A stretch of 10,604 nt of DNA, from the NCBI GenBank assembly GCA_900553965.1, contig USFX01000093.1, positions 1 through 10,604 of the forward strand. The letters run 5' to 3'. A program made the position numbers and the translations under genes. A model generated the notes under the pieces. It did no database searches. It saw only the letters and a program-made list of their open reading frames with translations, and was not told where the DNA came from. This stretch comes from an uncultured Prevotella sp. (GTDB lineage: Bacteria > Bacteroidota > Bacteroidia > Bacteroidales > Bacteroidaceae). The stretch's first letter is position 1, and every line of letters begins with the position of its first letter. Positions 6,313-10,604 of the stretch are shown here, piece by piece.

Positions 6313-7541
6313 CGTACAACACACATACACTGCCCAACGGACTGCGGATAATCCATCTCCCGTCCGCGTCTCCCGTGGTCTATTGCGGCTACGGCGTTGC
6401 CGCCGGAACGCGCCATGAGCTGGAGGGAGAGGAGGGGCTGGCCCACTTCTGCGAGCACGCGACGTTCAAGGGGACGTCGCGGCGCAGCGCTCTGCGGGTC
6501 ATCAACACGCTGGAAGGCGTCGGAGGCGAGCTCAACGCTTTCACGAACAAGGAGTCGACGGTCTACTATGCGGCCGTACTGCGCGACCATTTCCCGCGGG
6601 CCGTCGACCTGCTGACCGACATCGTCTTCAACAGCACCTACCCGCAAGCCGAGCTCGACCGCGAGGTGGAGGTGGTATGCGACGAGATTGAGAGCTACAA
6701 CGACTCGCCGGCGGAACTGATATACGACGAGTTTGAGAACCTCATCTTCAGCGGCCATCCGCTCGGCCACGGCATACTCGGCTCGGCCGACCAGCTCCGC
6801 ACTTACCGGCGGGAGGACGTCGCCGGCTTCGCCCGACGCCACTACCGCCCCGACAACGCCGTCTTCTTTGTATACGGCGACATCAACTTCCGCCACTTAG
6901 TGACACTTCTAAACCGTCTGACGGACGCCACACCGAGTTTCGTATGCGCTTCTGAGGCCATCGCGGCCTCCCCTGCCCTGCCGCCCTACATCGCCCGTGA
7001 GGTCATTCTCCACAAAGAGACCCATCAGGCCCACGTCATGACGGGATGCCGGACGTTCGGCGCAGGTGACGACCGCCGCATGGCGCTCTATCTGCTCAAC
7101 AACATCCTCGGCGGGCCGGGCATGAACGCCCGCCTCAACGTCTCGCTCCGCGAACGCCACGGGCTGGTCTACACCGTCGAGAGCACGATGGTCACCTATT
7201 CCGATACGGGTCTGTGGTCAGTCTATTTCGGCTGCGACCCTCACGACATCGCCCGATGCCGCCGGCTCGTCCGCCGCGAACTGGACCGCATGATGGACCG
7301 TCCGCTGACCGCCACAGCCCTTGCCACGGCCAAAAGACAGCTCAAAGGCCAGCTTGCCGTGGCTTGCGACAACCGCGAGAGCTTTGCCCTCGACTTCGGA
7401 AAAACGTTCCTCCACTACGGCCACGGACGCGACATCAATACCCTCTTCAACCGCATCGACGCCATAACGGCCGACCGCATACAGGCCGTGGCGCAGGAAC
7501 TGTTTGCTCCCGACCGGCTCACAACGCTGATATTCGAATAA
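6309..7541 (+). CDS. M16-family zinc metallopeptidase
   Basis: A 410-residue single-unit M16 (pitrilysin/insulinase clan ME) peptidase. The inverted zinc motif HxxEH is HFCEH at 46-50, with E49 as the catalytic base. The third ligand is expected at E126 in CDEIESY, 76 residues after H50, as usual for the family. The second half (about 180-410) is the typical M16 C-terminal domain, with the NNILGG-GMNARL segment and RERHGLVYTV, which helps shape the substrate chamber. No signal peptide is visible, so it should be cytoplasmic and probably a homodimer like other approximately 45-kDa M16B enzymes. I chose the ATG at 6309, which overlaps the helicase stop as ATGA, over the in-frame ATG at 6282. 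The latter would add nine lysine/glutamate residues encoded within the helicase tail. Substrates are unknown; processing of small peptides is the family expectation. Confidence 0.92.
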   Translation: MTYNTHTLPNGLRIIHLPSASPVVYCGYGVAAGTRHELEGEEGLAHFCEHATFKGTSRRSALRVINTLEGVGGELNAFTNKESTVYYAAVLRDHFPRAVDLLTDIVFNSTYPQAELDREVEVVCDEIESYNDSPAELIYDEFENLIFSGHPLGHGILGSADQLRTYRREDVAGFARRHYRPDNAVFFVYGDINFRHLVTLLNRLTDATPSFVCASEAIAASPALPPYIAREVILHKETHQAHVMTGCRTFGAGDDRRMALYLLNNILGGPGMNARLNVSLRERHGLVYTVESTMVTYSDTGLWSVYFGCDPHDIARCRRLVRRELDRMMDRPLTATALATAKRQLKGQLAVACDNRESFALDFGKTFLHYGHGRDINTLFNRIDAITADRIQAVAQELFAPDRLTTLIFE

Positions 7542-7626
7542 GACGGATAGCGGCAGAACAATGATTCTTTTAATAGTAAAAGCTAAATTTGTAATGCCGG
7601 ACCGTGCGACAATCGGATATTTTCCA

Positions 7627-7728
7627 TATCTTTGCATACGATAGGCTGCATTCGGCAATTTGTGAGCGAGCTCCCATTGCGCTCATTTGCACTATCGCTG
7701 CATACGATAGGCTGCATTCGGCAATTTG
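7627..7728 (+). repeat. 36-bp direct repeat pair with embedded -7 box
   Basis: Positions 7627-7662 and 7693-7728 match at 34 of 36 bases, including an identical 30-base run (7633-7662 and 7699-7728) containing GATAGGCTGCATTCGGC. The period is 66 bases. Copy 1 begins with a perfect -7 box (TATCTTTGCA, 7627-7636); in copy 2 the two mismatches change it to TATCGCTGCA. The 30-base spacer holds a small hairpin, TGAGCG (7663-7668) with CGCTCA (7680-7685). From memory, similar GGCTGCATTCGGC sequences recur between genes in Prevotella and Bacteroides and yield spurious 'ECSLSYA' peptides when translated. That makes a dispersed repeat family likely. Two copies do not make a CRISPR array. Confidence 0.75.
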
Positions 7729-7822
7729 CATATAAACCGGCATTGCCATCATCGCAAGCCTGACGTCAAACAAGAAAAAACTCAGAAGAAAGAAAAAGAA
7801 ACAATAATAAACGGATGGGACA

Positions 7823-7880
7823 CCGTCATGACGGGTCCTCCACAGCGAGAACACAACGGAAAGGCTCCGTGCCCGTTCTC
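7823..7880. other. paired hairpins upstream of the structured RNA
   Basis: CCGTCATGACGG at 7823-7834 is a perfect 12-base palindrome. Downstream, GAGAAC (7847-7852) pairs with GTTCTC (7875-7880), with ACGGA (7856-7860) and TCCGT (7866-7870) pairing inside as a two-part hairpin. A second GTTCTC at 7913-7918 could compete for GAGAAC. No protein gene is supported from 7542 to 8097. The second hairpin may belong to a longer version of the RNA that follows, to the 3' end of an upstream transcript, or to an operator. Confidence 0.4.
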
Positions 7881-7897
7881 AACTTATTATAGATATT

Positions 7898-8076
7898 GGA
7901 CTTAAAGTCCTTGTTCTCTCAGACCGAATAACCGCCAAACTATTCAATACACGGGAACAAGCGGCAGACAAGTCTGCGTCCCTTGGGGCGTGGACTGCTC
8001 GTGCTTGTTTGTGTATACGGTTTACTTGGCGGTTGACCCGGTTTGAAAATAAGCACAGAGCGGGCCCGCCTTTTTT
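7898..8076 (+). ncRNA. candidate rod-shaped noncoding RNA (6S-like / Bacteroidales-1-like)
   Basis: A short hairpin GGACT-taa-AGTCC (7898-7910) precedes a long imperfect rod. Helices from the outside in are: 7921-7926 with 8039-8044; 7930-7938 with 8026-8034 (9 bp, AACCGCCAA with TTGGCGGTT); 7947-7952 with 8011-8016; 7956-7962 with 8003-8009 (7 bp); then an internal bubble (7963-7970 and 7997-8002); then an 11-bp terminal stem 7971-7981 with 7986-7996 closed by a CUUG loop. It ends in a GC palindrome (8060-8069) and T6 (8071-8076), which fixes the strand as plus. The order of closing stem, bubble and terminal hairpin is that of 6S RNA, which mimics an open promoter and binds RNA polymerase; the Bacteroidales-1 class has been proposed to be the 6S of this order. 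The 5' end is a guess; no clear promoter boxes are seen near 7860-7897. A cis-acting leader for the downstream HTH gene is the main alternative. Confidence 0.55.
8028..8076 (+). terminator. intrinsic terminator with alternative pairing to the RNA's closing helix
   Basis: GCGGGCCCGC at 8060-8069 is a perfect palindrome followed by C and T6 (8071-8076). As a hairpin on its own its loop would be very tight. A longer option is GGCGG (8028-8032) with CCGCC (8066-8070), stacked on CCCG (8037-8040) with CGGG (8061-8064). That option uses the same bases (8028-8032) that close the 9-bp helix of the upstream rod, so the two structures exclude each other. Confidence 0.55.
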
Positions 8077-8097
8077 CGTTATGTGACCACAACAAGC

Positions 8098-8370
8098 ATG
8101 TCAAACATAACCCACAGACCCAACATGATCAATATCGGCGAAAGCATCAGGGACGAACTCATGCGTCAGGAACGTAGCATAAGCTGGCTGGCGGCCAAAC
8201 TCAACTGTAACCGTGCGGCTGTCTACAGGATACTGCGCAAGAACAGCATCGACACATCTCTGCTCTCCACAATCTCCACTATCCTGCGGCGGGACTTCTT
8301 CCGTGAGCTATCCGACGACCTGACAAAGCACGGCGTGACGCAGAATGATACAGATTTGTATCACTTATGA
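8098..8370 (+). CDS. small helix-turn-helix (XRE-like) protein
   Basis: A 90-residue protein from the ATG at 8098. The first half carries a lambda-repressor-like helix-turn-helix: GESIRDELMRQ (14-24), then SWLAAKLN (29-36) and the recognition helix region NRAAVYRILR (38-47), followed by IDTSLLSTIS and a DFFREL end. Small Bacteroidetes proteins of this shape are common and usually uncharacterised; binding DNA is the family expectation. The start is uncertain. A GTG at 8083 lies only 6 bases after the T-run and is unlikely, while the ATG at 8125 (MINIGESIRD) would match the usual short form and give 81 residues. No promoter box is visible between the terminator and the gene, so it may depend on readthrough past the structured RNA. 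The C-terminal tail (about 75-90) is polar and unlikely to be folded. Confidence 0.75.
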   Translation: MSNITHRPNMINIGESIRDELMRQERSISWLAAKLNCNRAAVYRILRKNSIDTSLLSTISTILRRDFFRELSDDLTKHGVTQNDTDLYHL

Positions 8371-8380
8371 TACGCTATCT

Positions 8381-8415
8381 TTTGATTTCCTTAACAGGAT
8401 TAGCCTATCTTTGCA
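8381..8415 (+). promoter_or_regulatory. Bacteroidetes-type promoter of the PD40 protein gene
   Basis: TTTG at 8381-8384, 21 bases, then TATCTTTGCA at 8406-8415. Both boxes and the spacing fit the Bacteroidetes sigma-70 consensus. The predicted start is near 8420-8424, giving a leader of about 40 AT-rich bases before the ATG at 8461. Confidence 0.82.
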
Positions 8416-8460
8416 GTTGATTTAAGAATTAATAGTATTATTACAAAAAACAACTGGCAA

Positions 8461-9435
8461 ATGAAAAGAATCAGCATCACACTGACCCTGCTCTCCACTT
8501 TTGCTGCCCTCGCACAGGCACAGGTGGACTTTTCCGTCCTCTCCGTCAACGAAGAGTCCGGCATAGAGTTCACACGCATCACTTCCGACAACGACTACGT
8601 ATGCATGCCGATGGTCAAACGCTTCGGAGGAAAGATAGACTGGATGTCCAACCGCATACTTGACATATCCACGGACGGCAAGCAACTGGCATATCTCTCC
8701 ATCCGGAACAACACGACCAATATATTCATCAAAGACATCGACCGCCAAGGCAGTAGCGTCCAACGCACCAACCGACAGAAGGTTCTGGACTTCTCCTATT
8801 CTCCGAACGGACGCTACATCTGCTTCTCCGAGACCTCCGGCAAGCTCAATCAGATTTTTCAGACAGATGCAAGAAACGGATATGTATGCCGGCAGATAAC
8901 CTCCAACAACAACGACTACACCCCGGTGTATTCTCCTGACATGTCAAACATATTCTTCGCACGCAAGGAGAAAAGCGGAGCGAGCATCTGGAGCTACAAC
9001 ATCACGAACAACTTTCTGTCCAGCTACACCCGTGGAATGAACCCCTACCCTCTTGACAAGAGTGGAGCACTCCTCTGTACAAGAGCCAATGCCGAAGGCA
9101 GAAGTGAGATTTGGCGTGTAAACTTCTCCACAGGACTGGAGGAGTGTATCCTCGCCGATCCCACCCGCAGCTTCACGACCCCGTCCCTTTCACCTGACGG
9201 AGCGTGGATTTTGTTTGTCGGCAGCAATGTCCTGACCAACGGCTCGCAACGTTATGCCAACACCGACATATTCGTATGCCGCACCGATGGGACGCAACTC
9301 ATGCAACTGACATACCACGCAGCCGACGACCTCAGCCCGGTGTGGAGCCGCGACGGCAAATTTATCTACTTCATTTCACAACGCGGCAGTTCGACGGCAA
9401 CGGCAAACGTGTGGCGTATGCCGTTCATACACTGA
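8461..9435 (+). CDS. secreted TolB-like PD40 beta-propeller protein
   Basis: A 324-residue exported protein with a Sec signal peptide: charged MKR, a hydrophobic core at 5-18 and likely cleavage after AQA (about residue 20). The rest is made of TolB/PD40-type propeller blades, each with an 'S-x-D/N-G-x-x-I/L-x-F' core: ISTDGKQLAYLS (69-80), YSPNGRYICFS (113-123), YSPDMSNIFFA (157-167), a weaker one near 199-206, LSPDGAWILFV (243-253) and WSRDGKFIYFI (295-305). There are about six blades, which fits a closed propeller with no catalytic domain attached, unlike DPP-IV family peptidases. No lipobox cysteine follows the signal, so the mature protein should be periplasmic or surface-associated. A scaffolding or binding role is the family expectation; the ligand is unknown. 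It has its own strong promoter, and the outer-membrane protein gene follows 119 bases downstream. Confidence 0.88.
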   Translation: MKRISITLTLLSTFAALAQAQVDFSVLSVNEESGIEFTRITSDNDYVCMPMVKRFGGKIDWMSNRILDISTDGKQLAYLSIRNNTTNIFIKDIDRQGSSVQRTNRQKVLDFSYSPNGRYICFSETSGKLNQIFQTDARNGYVCRQITSNNNDYTPVYSPDMSNIFFARKEKSGASIWSYNITNNFLSSYTRGMNPYPLDKSGALLCTRANAEGRSEIWRVNFSTGLEECILADPTRSFTTPSLSPDGAWILFVGSNVLTNGSQRYANTDIFVCRTDGTQLMQLTYHAADDLSPVWSRDGKFIYFISQRGSSTATANVWRMPFIH

Positions 9436-9554
9436 CACAACGCAGTCGTAATGAGAGAATGACAAGGACCTTCATAACACACTTCTTCTCTCTGCGTAAC
9501 ATTCAAACGACAGATACTTTTCTTTTAATTAATAAACAAAAAAACATTAAACTT

Positions 9555-10337
9555 ATGAAAACATTCAAATTACTGGCTATGACAGCCATGATGGCTGTCA
9601 GTACGACAGCCTCGGCACAGTTTTCAAACACATCCGGTTCCTCGTCAAACACAGATGGCCTTAGCCACAACACGGTTTATCTGGAGTGGAACCCAAGTTC
9701 ATTCGTTCCCGATAAAGGCAGCTCCCAGTCTTTCACCGGTTTCTCCGCAGTTTACGGCAAGACTTTCGATGTGTCACAGGGCCGATTCCCATTGTTCGTA
9801 GAGGTGGGTGCTGGCTTGCAGTATTCGTTCTATAGCGAAGAAGAGGCCGGAATGAAAGAGAAGTTCAATATGTTCTCAGCAAAGGTTCCCGTGAACATCG
9901 GTTACAGTTATCAATTCCCCAACAGCAACATCAGTATCGACGTTTATTCCGGCTTGACCCTGCGTTATAACTTCTCCGGAAAGAAGAAGTATGAATACAG
10001 CGGTAATGGAGAGGATGCAGACTGGAGTGACTATATGGATGGAATGGAGGACTATCTTGGCGGAATGGGAGATTATCTGGATGAATTACTCGGTGAAGAA
10101 TACGGCGAACTGGCAGGAGCCGGCGGTAACGGCAAGGATGAATTAAATGTTTTCGACAAAGACGACATGGGCGACGACTATACATGGAAGCGTTTCCAGA
10201 TCGGATGGCAGGTCGGAACCAACGTGCGCATCAAGAACAAGTTCCTCGTTGGTGTCTCATACGGCACGGACTTCTCTGAGATTTCAAAGAAGGTAAACAT
10301 CAACACTGTCACTCTCAAACTCGGTTACTGCTTCTAA
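9555..10337 (+). CDS. outer-membrane beta-barrel protein with acidic repeat loop
   Basis: A 260-residue exported protein. The signal peptide is at 1-21 (MKTFKLLAM core, cleavage after ASA). Alternating hydrophobic/polar strands follow: NTVYLEWNPSSF (39-50), FSAVYGKTFDV (63-73), FPLFVEVGAGLQYSF (78-92), FSAKVPVNIGYSYQF (107-121), ISIDVYSGLTLRYNF (126-140), FQIGWQVGTNVRIKNKFLVGVSYGTDF (214-240) and the last strand VTLKLGYCF. The C-terminal phenylalanine matches the signal recognised by the BAM machinery. Between strands, residues 144-209 form a long acidic, glycine- and tyrosine-rich segment with a heptapeptide repeat. The ATG at 9555 is chosen because it begins the signal peptide; an in-frame extension to 9204 would run through the preceding gene and is rejected. 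A weak -7-like TACTTTTC is at 9515-9522. The function is unknown; small 8-10 stranded barrels of this kind are often labelled OmpW- or porin-like without evidence. Confidence 0.88.
   Translation: MKTFKLLAMTAMMAVSTTASAQFSNTSGSSSNTDGLSHNTVYLEWNPSSFVPDKGSSQSFTGFSAVYGKTFDVSQGRFPLFVEVGAGLQYSFYSEEEAGMKEKFNMFSAKVPVNIGYSYQFPNSNISIDVYSGLTLRYNFSGKKKYEYSGNGEDADWSDYMDGMEDYLGGMGDYLDELLGEEYGELAGAGGNGKDELNVFDKDDMGDDYTWKRFQIGWQVGTNVRIKNKFLVGVSYGTDFSEISKKVNINTVTLKLGYCF
10029..10091 (+). repeat. 21-bp in-frame repeat coding an acidic heptapeptide
   Basis: Three successive heptads, DYMDGME, DYLGGMG and DYLDELL, are encoded at residues 159-179 of the outer-membrane protein. Each starts with GA(C/T) TAT. The DNA copies have diverged at several positions, so the repeat is old or under protein-level selection rather than a fresh slippage tract. 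A related GEEYGEL segment follows. Confidence 0.6.
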
Positions 10338-10429
10338 GCCGACAACTGGCGGACCGGCAACTGTACGGGACTTCAGACGGACAGTCTGGAAGTAGAAAAA
10401 CAAGAATAACCAGGTTAAAATTCAGCAGC

Positions 10430-10471
10430 AATCCTCCGGAATGGCCGACAGCCGTTTCCGGAGGATTTTTT
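10430..10471 (+). terminator. intrinsic terminator after the outer-membrane protein gene
   Basis: A 12-13 bp perfect stem (arms 10430-10441 and 10456-10467, core ATCCTCCGGAA) encloses a 14-base loop that has a small GGC/GCC pairing of its own. The 3' arm runs into T6 (10466-10471). It lies about 95 bases after the stop codon, so the transcript has a long 3' untranslated region. This is the clearest factor-independent terminator in the window. Confidence 0.9.
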
Positions 10472-10604
10472 CATGCCGTTTCCGGTTCAGTCACGGTTCT
10501 TTTGCGGGCCATCCGGCATTTGGAGTCACACGGTCAGTCGGGAGAGCACGGCCGGAGTTTTGTCTGATGTAAACATTGCTGCGCAAAAAACGGTGACAAA
10601 TGAA
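10472..10604. other. distal intergenic tail
   Basis: No supported gene or structure. An ATG at 10600-10602 follows A-rich sequence and could begin a gene beyond the window, but only two codons are visible. No -7 box of the Bacteroidetes type is seen before it. Confidence 0.3.

Noticed and set aside
7567..7582. CTTTTA/TAAAAG hairpin after the M16 peptidase
   Set aside because: Six AT pairs with a four-base loop and no T-run after it; too weak for a terminator call.
7627..7728. Possible two-unit CRISPR array
   Set aside because: Only two repeats, a 30-base spacer containing its own small hairpin, no cas genes nearby, and a promoter-like start to the repeat. A dispersed repeat explains it better.
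7570..7854. Minus-strand open frame over the 36-bp repeats
   Set aside because: Its peptide repeats (ECSLSYA) simply translate the direct repeat, and the rest is low complexity with a phenylalanine run. Similar spurious peptides are common for this repeat family.
9204..9554. N-terminal extension of the outer-membrane protein back to 9204
   Set aside because: The extension overlaps the end of the PD40 gene in another frame, and the ATG at 9555 begins a clean signal peptide.

Overview
The window looks like a chromosomal segment of a Bacteroidales bacterium, most likely Prevotella or a close relative. The evidence is the recurring Bacteroidetes -7 promoter box (TAnnTTTGnA, seen as TATCTTTGCA or TACCTTTGCA before several genes), the lack of strong Shine-Dalgarno sequences, and the protein families present. 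No phage, plasmid, transposase, CRISPR or defence genes are visible. The protein-coding content is mostly housekeeping; the less ordinary material lies between the genes.

Left part (1-4150). A REP-like palindromic repeat (1-114) is followed by a minus-strand O6-methylguanine DNA methyltransferase (150-692). Next come a PfkB-family sugar kinase (1029-1982) and a flavodiiron oxygen/NO reductase of the FprA type (2186-3409), both on the plus strand. A LOG-family nucleotide phosphoribohydrolase (3472-4005) lies on the minus strand. A MITE-like inverted repeat separates the kinase from FprA. A 20-bp perfect hairpin sits between the convergent FprA and LOG genes. A second palindromic repeat of the same vocabulary as 1-114 lies at 4029-4146.

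Middle part (4150-7541). A DEAD-box RNA helicase with a DbpA-type RNA-binding domain and a basic tail starts at TTG. It overlaps an M16 zinc peptidase gene through ATGA, so the two probably form a translationally coupled operon.

Right part (7542-10604). A 540-base region without a convincing protein gene holds a 36-bp direct repeat pair, several hairpins, and a long rod-shaped RNA candidate ending in a GC palindrome plus T6. Its shape (closing helices, internal bubble, 11-bp terminal hairpin) recalls 6S RNA and the Bacteroidales-1 class. Part of its closing helix can pair instead with the terminator. After it come a small helix-turn-helix protein, a secreted TolB/PD40-type beta-propeller protein with a good promoter, and an outer-membrane beta-barrel protein with a strongly acidic heptapeptide-repeat loop. 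A strong intrinsic terminator ends the last gene.

I see no clear multi-gene novel system. The best candidates for follow-up are the structured RNA at 7898-8076 with its alternative pairing, the promoter-like repeat pair beside it, and the acidic loop of the outer-membrane protein.
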